From assembly GCA_944325415.1 (NCBI GenBank), contig CALUZW010000009.1, positions 1 to 64,000 on the forward strand: a stretch of 64,000 bases of DNA, given 5' to 3'. Under the pieces are notes generated by a model. That model searched no databases. It had not been told where the DNA came from and saw only the letters and a program-made list of their open reading frames with translations. This document shows, piece after piece, positions 8,028-15,784 of the stretch; position 1 is the first letter of the stretch, and each line of letters opens with the position of its first letter. Position numbers and translations under genes: made by a program. This DNA comes from an uncultured Bacteroidales bacterium (GTDB lineage Bacteria; Bacteroidota; Bacteroidia; Bacteroidales; UBA11471).

Positions 8028-9368
8028 TCATTCGACCTCGATGACCACTCGCCGGTAGGCTGTCAGTGAGGGGGTACCATCGTCGGTTACTTCGAGAATG
8101 AGGTGTATGGTTTTTCCGGCGGCATCGTCGGGTATCATCAACTGGCAGCGGGCGGTTGTGTCACCGGTGAGAGGCACCGTGTTCTTGTATGAACTCGGCT
8201 CCTTGTAGATCGACCACCGATAGCCGAGCCGGTCGCCGTCGGGGTCGTGCGACTTCGATGCGTCGAAGCGCAACTCCTCTCCGGGCCGGGCTGTGCGGTA
8301 GATGCACCGGAGCGAACGGTCGCGCTGTATCACGGCTACGGGGTGGTGGTTCACGGCCTCATAATCGTCGGTGGTTGTCCACGCCATGCGGGCGGCAAAA
8401 TCGTTCCAGATGTGCTGGCGCCATCGGTTGATGGCCTGTATGCCTTCCGGTGCGCTCGGGTGCATGTAGTAGGGGTCGTATTGGGTCTCGTCTTTTCCGT
8501 TGCGCACGATGAAGTCCATGCCGCGTATTCCACTGGTTTTGGTCAGCGAGAAGCGTCCGCCCCAGCCGCCGTAGTCGATATGTTCGGGCACGTTCAGACC
8601 GTTGGCATAGACATAGAAAAACGAGGGAGAGTCGCCTTCGGTAGCCCATACCCGGTCGGGATAATGCTTACCCAGCGGGAGGCAGTTCTGTATGTTGTTC
8701 TTTGTCCATTCGTCCGACGGACCCCATCCGTATATCTGTGTGTTGCGTATGTATACGATGTCCGGAAAATTCTTGGCAATCCAGGCGCCGGCGTCGTCCT
8801 GTCCCAGTATGTCGTAGATGCGTATTTTGCTTACAAATGCCTCCACCTCTTCGGGGGTGCGGGTGCGGCTTACCTTCCAGAGGGCCTGAGCCAGCGTGTT
8901 CATGCCTCCCCAGGCGGCAATCCACACCGGACGGCGGTCTTTGGGGTTGTCGACGGCAGCGATGATGAGTTCCGAACCGGGAGAGTCTTTGCCTTCACCC
9001 ACACTGCTCATATTCGATTTTTCCTGTCCCCGCAGGGTGATGGAGCGCAGGTAGTCGAGGTCGGGGTATCCGCCGGCGTGTTTCCGGAGGCGGGGCAGAA
9101 CCTCTCCAAACTGTTCGACGACGGCTTTTATCTTGCCGGTCTTGTCGGGGTCGTCCATCCATACCTGTGAGCTGATGAGCCCCTCTATGTCCATCATGTT
9201 GGAGCACACCAGCAGGTGTATCATCGATTGGGTATCGTCGGGGTCGGTGCCTCCGAGGTCGGTGGTTACGATGAGCCGTTGTTTTTCGCTTTGGGGTAAG
9301 CCTTTGGGTGCGGCGTAGCTCGCTCCTATGGCAAATAGTCCGATGAGGGCGATGAGGTGGGATTTCAT
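8028..9368 (-). CDS. Secreted DUF1593-type (nucleoside-hydrolase-like) protein
   Basis: 446 residues with a signal peptide (residues 1-20, cleavage after SYAA). Residues 33-50 carry VTTDLGGTDPDDTQSM, the Asp-rich metal-binding loop of the nucleoside-hydrolase fold. The long middle domain has WGGMNTLAQAL and GWGPSDEW motifs typical of DUF1593 proteins, often annotated as cellulose-binding or sugar-related. The last 90 residues form a PKD/cadherin-like beta domain (FDASKSHDPDGD...). The likely role is exported or periplasmic hydrolysis of a ribosyl or glycosyl bond; the substrate is unknown. It stands alone between two terminators (7947-7978 and 9412-9446), and I found no clear promoter in the short gap upstream. 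Confidence 0.75.
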   Translation of the reverse strand: MKSHLIALIGLFAIGASYAAPKGLPQSEKQRLIVTTDLGGTDPDDTQSMIHLLVCSNMMDIEGLISSQVWMDDPDKTGKIKAVVEQFGEVLPRLRKHAGGYPDLDYLRSITLRGQEKSNMSSVGEGKDSPGSELIIAAVDNPKDRRPVWIAAWGGMNTLAQALWKVSRTRTPEEVEAFVSKIRIYDILGQDDAGAWIAKNFPDIVYIRNTQIYGWGPSDEWTKNNIQNCLPLGKHYPDRVWATEGDSPSFFYVYANGLNVPEHIDYGGWGGRFSLTKTSGIRGMDFIVRNGKDETQYDPYYMHPSAPEGIQAINRWRQHIWNDFAARMAWTTTDDYEAVNHHPVAVIQRDRSLRCIYRTARPGEELRFDASKSHDPDGDRLGYRWSIYKEPSSYKNTVPLTGDTTARCQLMIPDDAAGKTIHLILEVTDDGTPSLTAYRRVVIEVE

Positions 9369-9411
9369 GACATTAAGAGTTAAAGGGGTTTATGGGGATT
9401 CTTAAAAAGCA

Positions 9412-9446
9412 GATACGGGGCTGCCGTTGTTGGGCAGCCCCGTATC
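9412..9446 (-). terminator. Intrinsic terminator of the secG operon
   Basis: A 14-bp perfect stem (9412-9425 with 9433-9446) with a 7-base loop lies 28 bases after the secG stop. On the minus strand it is followed by TCTGCTTTTTAAG. Confidence 0.8.
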
Positions 9447-9473
9447 CGATGGGTTATGGGGTCGTAACGATTT

Positions 9474-9821
9474 TTATTGGGCTGTCTCTTCGCCGGCTGC
9501 GGGAGCCTCAGGTGTTACGGGCACTTGGGTCTCAAAGTTGGGCATCGGGATTTCGGTGTTGATGGCATCTTTGATTTCCGAGGTGGCACCGATGTTGCGG
9601 TTGGGCAGGAATGCGGCGGCAACGATACTCAATACGATAACGATACCGGCCAGCGTCCACGTTGCTTTTTCGAGGAAGTCGGCTGTCTTGGGTGCACCCA
9701 TAATCTGGTTAGACGAAGCGAAGCTCGATGCCAGTCCTCCTCCTTTGGAGTTTTGTACCAAAACGATGAGTATGAGGCACACAGCTGCAATAAGAATCAA
9801 AACGGTGATGAACACGTACAT
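9474..9821 (-). CDS. secG: Preprotein translocase subunit SecG
   Basis: Accessory subunit of the SecYEG channel in the inner membrane. 115 residues with two hydrophobic helices (about 3-22 and 55-74) separated by the conserved NSKGGGLASSFASSNQIMG loop, which identifies SecG. The C-terminal tail after residue 78 is acidic and rich in Pro and Glu, longer than the E. coli tail. It is last in a four-gene operon, 2 bases after the TPR gene. Confidence 0.93.
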   Translation of the reverse strand: MYVFITVLILIAAVCLILIVLVQNSKGGGLASSFASSNQIMGAPKTADFLEKATWTLAGIVIVLSIVAAAFLPNRNIGATSEIKDAINTEIPMPNFETQVPVTPEAPAAGEETAQ

Positions 9822-9823
9822 GG

Positions 9824-10585
9824 TTATTCTGTTTTTATGTTAATAATCAATTTTTCGAGGAATCGAATTTGGTCTGCAAAGTAAATATTTTTTTCTGGAT
9901 ATTTCAAACTTAATTTCCGAATAATTTCCAAGGCTTTGGCATAGCGCCGCTGTTTGATGTAGATTTTGGCCAGACTCTCGGTCAGGAACTCCTCTTCGGC
10001 CGGTTCTTCTTCGGTCTCAGGGGCAGACTGGGGCAGCGGGGTGTCGGCTGTGGGGGTAACCGGTGCGAGGGCTTTCTCCTCGGGCGATTTTTCGAGGAAA
10101 GCGTCGATGAGGTCAAACGATGAGTCGGTACCGGCTGCTGCGGGCGCAGAACTCTTCTCGGCCGGTGTCGGGTCGGTCTGAATCAACTCTTCGAGGCGGT
10201 AGGCCGTAACCTCGGCCGGCATCTGTCCGTCGAGAGGCTCTTTGGTCGAAAGTTCGGTCGCGTGCGATTCGAGGTAAGAGTCGATGAGGGCGAAGGCATC
10301 GGTTGTCTCTTCCTGAGTCTTTTCGCTTTCGGGGTATAGCCGGCTCCATATCTGATTGGCCCCTTCGAGACGGTAGAACAGCGACTTGCGGTCGCCGGCG
10401 TAGATGATGTTCTCGTGCAGTGCGCCCGCATACCTCTCGGGAAAGAGGTGTTGCAGTTTTTTCAGATAGAGGAAACGCGGAGCCTGGAAATAGGGATAGT
10501 CGAGCTGCAAGCGGAGCAGCTCGTCGATGGCGAGGGAGGGTACCTCCCGGTCGAAGTCTTGGCGTAAGAGTTCTCCTTCGGTCAT
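9824..10585 (-). CDS. TPR-like cytoplasmic protein of unknown function
   Basis: 253 residues, no signal peptide. The N-terminal 80 residues are helical with LLRLQLDYPYFQAPRFLYLKK, the middle (about 90-195) is low-complexity, acidic and Pro/Ala/Glu-rich, and the C-terminus (FLTESLAKIYIKQRRYAKAL, then EIIRKLSLKYPEKN) matches one tetratricopeptide-type helical pair. I know it only as a conserved Bacteroidetes protein found next to lptE-like and secG genes. Spacing of 4 bases from the lptE-like gene and 2 from secG indicates co-translation and suggests an envelope-assembly link; the function is not known. Confidence 0.65.
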   Translation of the reverse strand: MTEGELLRQDFDREVPSLAIDELLRLQLDYPYFQAPRFLYLKKLQHLFPERYAGALHENIIYAGDRKSLFYRLEGANQIWSRLYPESEKTQEETTDAFALIDSYLESHATELSTKEPLDGQMPAEVTAYRLEELIQTDPTPAEKSSAPAAAGTDSSFDLIDAFLEKSPEEKALAPVTPTADTPLPQSAPETEEEPAEEEFLTESLAKIYIKQRRYAKALEIIRKLSLKYPEKNIYFADQIRFLEKLIINIKTE

Positions 10586-10589
10586 GGAA

Positions 10590-11096
10590 TTACCAGTTTC
10601 CTACCGTCGCATTGAAAATGAGATCGGCCAGTTCTTGTGAAATTTGGGTTATCAGTTCGTCCTGCACGTCGGTGAGCATGCTGCTGCTTGGGAAGTCGCG
10701 GTAGGCGCTGAATGTGCGGTCGAGGTCGTTAGCCGGATTTTTGCTGTCGACATACCGCACACGTACCGTCACGGTGAGGCGTGTCTGCGAGGCATAGGCA
10801 TCTTCGGTAACGGCCTGTGGCGTGAGGTTGTATCCGGTTATCTCGCCTTCGAGGGTGAGGTCTCCACCACTGTTGACGAGGCTCAGCCGCGTCTGTCGGG
10901 TGTAGGCATCTTTCAGTGTTTCGTTGAATGTGGTGGCCAGCGGGGGATATACCAGAGCAGCCCGTATCGGGAAGTCGTTGATGGTAATCGTCTTGGTGGT
11001 GTTGTAGTCGATTGATGCGCCATTGAATTTATATGAAATGGTGCATGCCGTTATACACACGGCCACGAGCAATATGGAGAGAAAGTGTTTTGTCAT
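10590..11096 (-). CDS. lptE: LptE-like outer membrane lipoprotein
   Basis: 168 residues with a lipoprotein signal; the lipobox ends at Cys18 (VCITAC). The mature part starts with SYKFNGASIDYNTTKTITINDF and has the alternating beta pattern and C-terminal helix of the LptE family, the plug protein of the LptD channel that places LPS in the outer membrane. Identification rests on the fold pattern and on Bacteroidetes annotation of this family, so the symbol is tentative. It lies 7 bases after the sigma-54 activator and 4 before the TPR gene. Confidence 0.75.
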   Translation of the reverse strand: MTKHFLSILLVAVCITACTISYKFNGASIDYNTTKTITINDFPIRAALVYPPLATTFNETLKDAYTRQTRLSLVNSGGDLTLEGEITGYNLTPQAVTEDAYASQTRLTVTVRVRYVDSKNPANDLDRTFSAYRDFPSSSMLTDVQDELITQISQELADLIFNATVGNW

Positions 11097-11103
11097 AGGT
11101 GTT

Positions 11104-12381
11104 TCAGTCGCTGAGGTTGTATTCTTTTATTTTGCGGTAAAGGGTGCGCTCCGAGATTCCCAGTTCTTCGGCCGTTTTCTTGCGTTTGCCGTTGTTCCGT
11201 TCCAGCGATTGGCGTATCATCTCGCGCTCGGCATCTTCGAGCGAGGGTATGGTCTGCACGGCCTCATCGGGAACATACTCGGCATCTTCATGAACAATGA
11301 CCCCTTCCTCTTTATCGATGGGGTGGGAGATGTTGTGTCCCAGCACCGGTTGTACGGGGTGGGCAACGGTGGCGAGTGCGTCGGGTTTGGTGTAGATTAC
11401 CGGCGAAGTAACCGGCGAGGGGGTACCCGTGTGCGGAGCGTTGTGGTGGCTCATGGCGGCGATGGTGGCACGCAGCTCGTCGATCTCTTTTTTCATTTCG
11501 AAGACGAGATAGAGCAACTCCCGTTCGTTATCGAGCGAGAACGTTTTGCCTTCGCTCGGACGGTTGAGTATGGGCAACCGTTCCATGTCGAAGTCGGGCA
11601 GATAGGTGTGCAGCGTATCCGGGGTGATTTCCCGTGAGGTTTCAAATATCGACAGTTGTTCGGTAACATTTTTCAGCTGTCTGATGTTGCCCGGCCAGCG
11701 GTAGGTGAGCAATGACCGTTGGGCCTCCTCGGTGAGCTGCACGGGGGGCATGTGATATTTCTCGGCAAAGTCGGAAGCAAACTTGCGGAACAGCAGCAAG
11801 ATGTCGTCGCCGCGGTCGCGCAGCGGCGGCAGTTCGATGGGCACCGTGCTGAGCCGGTAGAAGAGGTCTTCTCTGAAACGCCCTTCGGCAATGGCCTCCC
11901 GCATGTTGACGTTGGTGGCGGCGATAATGCGCACGTTGGTTTTCTGCACTTTCGACGAGCCCACTTTTATGAACTCTCCGTTTTCGAGTACGCGCAGCAG
12001 ACGGGCTTGCGTGGTCATGGGCAACTCGCCCACCTCGTCGAGGAAGATGGTACCCCCGTCGGCCTCCTCAAAATAGCCCTTGCGGTCGGCCAGGGCACCG
12101 GTAAACGAACCTTTTTCGTGGCCGAAGAGTTCCGAGTCGACCGTACCTTCGGGTATGGCGCCGCAGTTCACGGCAATATAGCGACCGTGTTTGCGGGCAC
12201 TGTTGGCGTGAATGATTTGGGGGAAATTCTCTTTACCCGTACCGCTTTCTCCGGTAATGAGTACCGACAGGTCGGTAGGAGCTATTTGCAGGGCGCGGCT
12301 CACGGCGCGCAACAGCCCCGTGCAGTTGCCGATGATGCCGAAGCGCTGTTTTGTTTGTAGTATTTCTGCGGTTGCAACCAT
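11104..12381 (-). CDS. Sigma-54-dependent activator without sensor domain
   Basis: 425 residues. The AAA+ domain begins almost at the N-terminus: Walker A GESGTGKE (44-51), the sigma-54 contact loop GSFTGA (91-96), Walker B GGTIFLDEVGE (109-119) and the arginine-finger segment RFREDLFYRLS (about 173-183). A linker with NHRs of Pro/His/Thr follows, then a Fis-type helix-turn-helix (LGISERTLYRKIKEYNL) at the end. There is no receiver, GAF or PAS domain, so activity may be set by expression level, partner binding or oligomerisation, as in PspF. It is first in an operon with lptE-like, TPR and secG genes, suggesting an envelope-related regulon. Its promoter lies in a tandem repeat (12407-12437). 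Confidence 0.9.
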   Translation of the reverse strand: MVATAEILQTKQRFGIIGNCTGLLRAVSRALQIAPTDLSVLITGESGTGKENFPQIIHANSARKHGRYIAVNCGAIPEGTVDSELFGHEKGSFTGALADRKGYFEEADGGTIFLDEVGELPMTTQARLLRVLENGEFIKVGSSKVQKTNVRIIAATNVNMREAIAEGRFREDLFYRLSTVPIELPPLRDRGDDILLLFRKFASDFAEKYHMPPVQLTEEAQRSLLTYRWPGNIRQLKNVTEQLSIFETSREITPDTLHTYLPDFDMERLPILNRPSEGKTFSLDNERELLYLVFEMKKEIDELRATIAAMSHHNAPHTGTPSPVTSPVIYTKPDALATVAHPVQPVLGHNISHPIDKEEGVIVHEDAEYVPDEAVQTIPSLEDAEREMIRQSLERNNGKRKKTAEELGISERTLYRKIKEYNLSD

Positions 12382-12406
12382 AGTTTGTGCCGAATATTTC
12401 AGTCTA

Positions 12407-12437
12407 CAAATATAGTGAAAGGCGAGAGCAGAGACAA
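12407..12437 (-). promoter_or_regulatory. Promoter of the sigma-54 activator operon, formed by a repeat unit
   Basis: On the minus strand TTG (12437-12435), a 20-base spacer and TATATTTG (12414-12407) form an exact Bacteroidetes-type promoter. It lies 26 bases upstream of the ATG at 12381 and coincides with the gene-proximal unit of the tandem repeat array. Confidence 0.65.
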
Positions 12438-12700
12438 GGAGAAAATAAATTTTTATACTTTGGCTATGCCGAGCCGCCCCCTATATTCTGAAAATATAGT
12501 GAAAGGCGGGTGCTGCGGTAAAGCGCAAGCAAAGTTTTATACTTTGGGCTGTGCCGAGCTGCCTCCCATATTCTGAAAATATAGTGAAAGGCGGGTGCTG
12601 CGGTAAAGCGCAAGCAAAGTTTTTATACTTTGGCTGTGCCGAACTGCCTCCTATATTCGCACGGTGGTGCAAATATAGCGAAAGGCGGACGCAAAAAGGC
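12407..12700. repeat. Tandem array of about 85-bp repeats, four units
   Basis: The motif AAATATAGYGAAAGGCG recurs at 12408, 12492, 12577 and 12671 (periods 84, 85, 94). Each of the first three units continues with a GC-rich part, an AAAGTTTTATACTTTGG-like segment and CTGTGCCGAGCTGCC. Units 2 and 3 are almost identical; unit 4 is partial and preceded by a 13-base insertion. There are no unique spacers, so it is not CRISPR. A related array lies at 54469-54808. Confidence 0.85.
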
Positions 12701-12857
12701 AAAACTTGTTTTGTTTTTTCGAACAATACGTTGACTGGGATTCTGCCATCAGGAATAAAAAGGTTGTGTCATTCAGGCCGTTGATTTGGAGTCCAAAGGT
12801 GAGAACGCGGTAGGGATCCCGTCAAATGGGAAATGACAATATTCAAGGAAATACCTT

Positions 12858-13499
12858 TTAGTTTATTTGCTGATAACCCATATAGCTGATCGTTATATTT
12901 AAGCCATCCATCATATCCATACCAAAAGTATAATATACCCAGTCATCATCGCCGGTGGAATTTATGGACGTACCGATACTCCTCTTTCCCGTTTTTTCAT
13001 CAGTGAATACATTTGATTGCTTTACTACTGCTGGTTGAAAATTAGAGTCATCGGTCAATACGCTTATACTGTCACCGATTTTTACGATTCTACCATAATC
13101 ATAGAATGAGATATCTTCCCATCTAATGTCAAAACTACATAATCCCGTGGTATAACTTATACTAAAAGAAAAATCTGCATAAACATAAACGAGCGTACCT
13201 TCTTTAAAGGAAGAGCCTGTTCCGGTCGGAATGTCATATATTTCACCTTGTATGTCATTGGGTGGTGTACCGAAGGCTTGCTCTACCTCTTCGGAGGTGT
13301 ATATATGCCCCACGATCAAGGCGTAGGCCGTGTCGACATCGTTGCGGTAGATGTACCGGTTATCAATGGCCATATCTGTTCTTTGTCCTTCTTGCAGAAT
13401 GATAACTTGCCCGTCGCGCTCCACAATGCGGTCTTGGCTTTTGGCGGTGAAACAAGTAACGAAAGCCATAAAAATTACAGCATACCGTAGTGTTTTCAT
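12858..13499 (-). CDS. Secreted protein of unknown family A, copy 1
   Basis: 213 residues with a Sec signal peptide (MKTLRYAVIFMAFVTCFTAK, cleavage near residue 21). It shares with three neighbours the core GQVIILQEG, then YIYRNDVDTAYALIVGH, EEV.xAFG.P, a GRIVKIGDSISVL segment and a C-terminal TGDDDWVYYTFG. The middle (IQGEIYDIPTGTGSSFKEG) differs from the other copies. The EEVxxAFGxP plus KIGDxISVL pattern recalls BamE/BLIP-like half-domains, but that is only a resemblance. I do not recognise the family and assign no function. Periplasm or outer-membrane lumen is likely. Confidence 0.75.
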   Translation of the reverse strand: MKTLRYAVIFMAFVTCFTAKSQDRIVERDGQVIILQEGQRTDMAIDNRYIYRNDVDTAYALIVGHIYTSEEVEQAFGTPPNDIQGEIYDIPTGTGSSFKEGTLVYVYADFSFSISYTTGLCSFDIRWEDISFYDYGRIVKIGDSISVLTDDSNFQPAVVKQSNVFTDEKTGKRSIGTSINSTGDDDWVYYTFGMDMMDGLNITISYMGYQQIN

Positions 13500-13534
13500 A
13501 TCGCGTTCTTTTTTATCGGTTTACCATGCATCTT
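13500..13534 (-). repeat. Upstream segment shared by the family A genes
   Basis: A stretch of about 35 bases (AAAGATGCATG, then AACCGATAAAAAAGAAC on the minus strand) immediately precedes the ATG of family A copy 1. Nearly the same segment precedes copy 3 (15036-15073, where it is the 3' end of family B copy 1) and copy 4 (16412-16450). It marks the former end of a family B gene in a duplicated B-A unit. Confidence 0.75.
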
Positions 13535-13577
13535 TTAGATTATCAGTGGATTGTCTCCCCTGCTGAAAGCAAATCTG

Positions 13578-14201
13578 TCAATTGTTTGGCAGATACTGAA
13601 TATTATTGATGAGCAAATCTATTTCCGGTGTCATTTGCATCAGCAACCCCAAGATAAGCCAATCATCATCTCCTGAAAAATTCAGCATCAGCCCCATTTC
13701 TGTCATGCCGGTTTTCTCATCTATCGTTCTGCTTCCCGGTTCCCTGCGTACAGCCGGATTGGGATACTTTTCGTCAAGAGGTCTATACGAACCGCCTATC
13801 GTTAATGGTATTCCATCAAAACAAAGGCTCACATTCTTTTTTTCTATCTGGATTTCGCCCAAACCCGAATAAAAATCCAATGACAAGAACAGACTGTCAT
13901 AGGTATAAGATATATTACCGTCGAAGGCAACACCATTTTCGTATGAAATGTCATCTTGTATTTTCTGCGGTTTTCCAAAGGCTCTCTCCACTTCTTCGGT
14001 CGTATAGAAATGCCCCACGATCAAGGCGTAGGCTGTGTCGACATTGTTGCAGTAGATATAACGGCCGATTATGGATCTATCTGTCTTTGTCCCTTCTTGC
14101 AGAATGATGACTTGCCCGTCGCGCATAATTGTTGACTGGCCATATAACGCTTGCGTCGAGATGAAAATGACCAAGCCGAGTATAATTCCTATCTGTTTCA
14201 T
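13578..14201 (-). CDS. Secreted protein of unknown family A, copy 2
   Basis: 207 residues with a different signal peptide (MKQIGIILGLVIFISTQALYG). Residues 28-80 (from DGQVIILQEGTKTDRS to RAFGKPQKI) are almost identical to copy 3, whereas the C-terminal half is divergent (GSYRPLDEKYPNPAVRREP) and keeps only SGDDDW. The N-terminal and C-terminal parts are diverged while the middle is near-identical, which points to gene conversion between copies. Function unknown; exported. Confidence 0.72.
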   Translation of the reverse strand: MKQIGIILGLVIFISTQALYGQSTIMRDGQVIILQEGTKTDRSIIGRYIYCNNVDTAYALIVGHFYTTEEVERAFGKPQKIQDDISYENGVAFDGNISYTYDSLFLSLDFYSGLGEIQIEKKNVSLCFDGIPLTIGGSYRPLDEKYPNPAVRREPGSRTIDEKTGMTEMGLMLNFSGDDDWLILGLLMQMTPEIDLLINNIQYLPNN

Positions 14202-14215
14202 AGTAATATTTATTT

Positions 14216-14408
14216 TTAATCACAAGGTGTTTTTATTGTTGTATTGCCGTTTGCATCTTTTTCAAATTCAATGCCAAGATATTCTTTCGGGTTAGTTCTA
14301 CGGTTTTGACTCTTTTGAATTGCCGTTACGTTGCATAATCAATGAGAGGTATGCGCGGTAGGAGTTGGGCATCTCCTTTTGTAAAGAGTCGAGGGTATTT
14401 CCAGGCTA
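14216..14408 (-). pseudogene. Decayed remnant of a family B-like gene
   Basis: Directly after the copy 3 stop, the minus strand encodes TLDSLQKEMPNSYRAYLSLI, matching LNSLQKEMPDTYRAYLLLMM of the large family B protein (near 17170-17235) at both protein and DNA level. The frame then stops, and a second frame encodes NPKEYLGIEFEKDANG..., ending with TAA at 14216-14218. That tail does not resemble the family B proteins here and may come from another gene. No start codon or full domain remains, so I call it a chimeric fragment left by tandem rearrangement. Confidence 0.7.
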
Positions 14409-15035
14409 TCAATTTAATTGCATATAACTTATTTCACTGACTGTTAAATTTAAGCCACCCGACATGTCCTGACCAAATGTATAGTATATCCAGTCATCAT
14501 CGCCGGTGGAGTTGATGGCGATGTCGATACTCCTCTTTCCCGTTTTTTCATCGATGAATATCTCCGATTGTTCTGCCACCATGGGGTGAAAATGGGGGTC
14601 ATCGGCCAATACGCTTATATTGTCACCGATTTTTACGATTCGGCCATATTCATAAAATGAGGTATTTTCTCTCCTAACCCTAAATTCACAGAGTCCGCTT
14701 TGGCAATCCACCGATAGATATAAATCGTCATAGGTATAAGATATATTACCATCGAAGGCAAAGCCATTTTCGTATGTAATGTTATCTTTGATTTTCTGCG
14801 GTTTCCCAAAGGCCCTCTCCACTTCTTCGGTTGTATAGAAATGCCCCACGATCAAGGCGTAGGCCGTATCGACATCGTTGCAGTAGATATAACGGCCGAT
14901 TATGGATCTATCTGTCTTTGTCCCTTCTTGCAGAATGATGACTTGCCCGTCGCGCTCCACGATGCGGTCTTGGCCTTTGGCGGTGAAGCAAGTAACGAAA
15001 GCCGTAAAAATTACAGCATACCGTAGCGTTTTCAT
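14409..15035 (-). CDS. Secreted protein of unknown family A, copy 3
   Basis: The start at 15035 (MKTLRYAVIF) gives 208 residues and overlaps the stop of the upstream family B gene in an ATGA (15032-15035); the ATG at 15065 lies inside that gene. The signal peptide matches copies 1 and 4, residues 25-80 match copy 2, and the C-terminal half (FAFDGNISYTYDDLYLSVDC, GRIVKIGDNISVLADDPHF) matches copy 4, in places base for base. It therefore looks like a mosaic of its neighbours. The overlap suggests translational coupling with the family B protein, so the two may act together. Function unknown. Confidence 0.75.
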   Translation of the reverse strand: MKTLRYAVIFTAFVTCFTAKGQDRIVERDGQVIILQEGTKTDRSIIGRYIYCNDVDTAYALIVGHFYTTEEVERAFGKPQKIKDNITYENGFAFDGNISYTYDDLYLSVDCQSGLCEFRVRRENTSFYEYGRIVKIGDNISVLADDPHFHPMVAEQSEIFIDEKTGKRSIDIAINSTGDDDWIYYTFGQDMSGGLNLTVSEISYMQLN

Positions 15036-15772
15036 ATCATGTTCTTTTTTATCGGTTTGCCACATGCATCTTTGACATACATCAATTTATCTAATATGAC
15101 CTCTAACGCATCGTATGAATATTCCTGTTCCACTCCGCTCTCTTTAGTTATGGGCTTAGGAACCAGCAACGGAATACAATCATAGATTTTCATACCATTC
15201 TTTTTCATAGGCATTACTGTACACTTTTTTTGAAAGACCACCGCTATATCCTCTTTGGTTGAGAGTATGACGGTTACATATCCGTAATATCCGTACGGGC
15301 AATCGAAAAACAGATAAACCATACTGCTCGGAGAAACCGGTATCATTACGAAATAACAATCTTCTTCGGTCCTGTTACCAATACGTACCTGATGAGACTT
15401 TGCCCACCCATCTGACGATTCAAGGTGTATGGTCTTCCCGCAAAAATCATTTGTTATCGTAATGATCTCTATATCACCGCCGTCATCTACAAAATTTTCA
15501 GGATCTTCTTCCTTTAATCTTAATGCCTGCTCTGAGAACGCATATTTTTGTAATAATATTTTGTTCCAATAATTCTGTTCTTCATACACGGTTCGATACG
15601 GCCCGTAAGTTCGGGCCACTTCGTTGCCATATACTTCTTCCACATACTTTTCTTTTGCGATGATTTTTCCGTTGGCTATTGTGTACAACTCCTCTTCGGC
15701 GGAGTAGGCGCACAGACAAGGCATCAACAAAACCACAAGACTCCACAACTTTATGTTTCTCCTTTTCATCAT
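15032..15772 (-). CDS. Secreted protein of unknown family B, short form
   Basis: 246 residues with a signal peptide (MMKRRNIKLWSLVVLLMPCLCAYSA). The mature part corresponds to the C-terminal half of the 494-residue protein at 16491-17975: LYTIANGKIIA, DDGGDIEIITI, SDGWAKSH, EEDCYFVMIPVSPSSMVYLFFDCPYG and VTVILSTKEDIAVVFQK have direct counterparts there. Conserved Cys, Trp and Asp residues point to a folded extracytoplasmic domain, but I do not recognise it. Its last codons overlap the start of family A copy 3. Confidence 0.72.
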   Translation of the reverse strand: MMKRRNIKLWSLVVLLMPCLCAYSAEEELYTIANGKIIAKEKYVEEVYGNEVARTYGPYRTVYEEQNYWNKILLQKYAFSEQALRLKEEDPENFVDDGGDIEIITITNDFCGKTIHLESSDGWAKSHQVRIGNRTEEDCYFVMIPVSPSSMVYLFFDCPYGYYGYVTVILSTKEDIAVVFQKKCTVMPMKKNGMKIYDCIPLLVPKPITKESGVEQEYSYDALEVILDKLMYVKDACGKPIKKNMI

Positions 15773-15784
15773 TCTTGTAATCGG

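Noticed and set aside
12407..12700. CRISPR-like tandem repeats (also 54469-54808)
   Set aside because: Units of 84-86 bp follow each other without unique spacers, and no cas gene is in the window.
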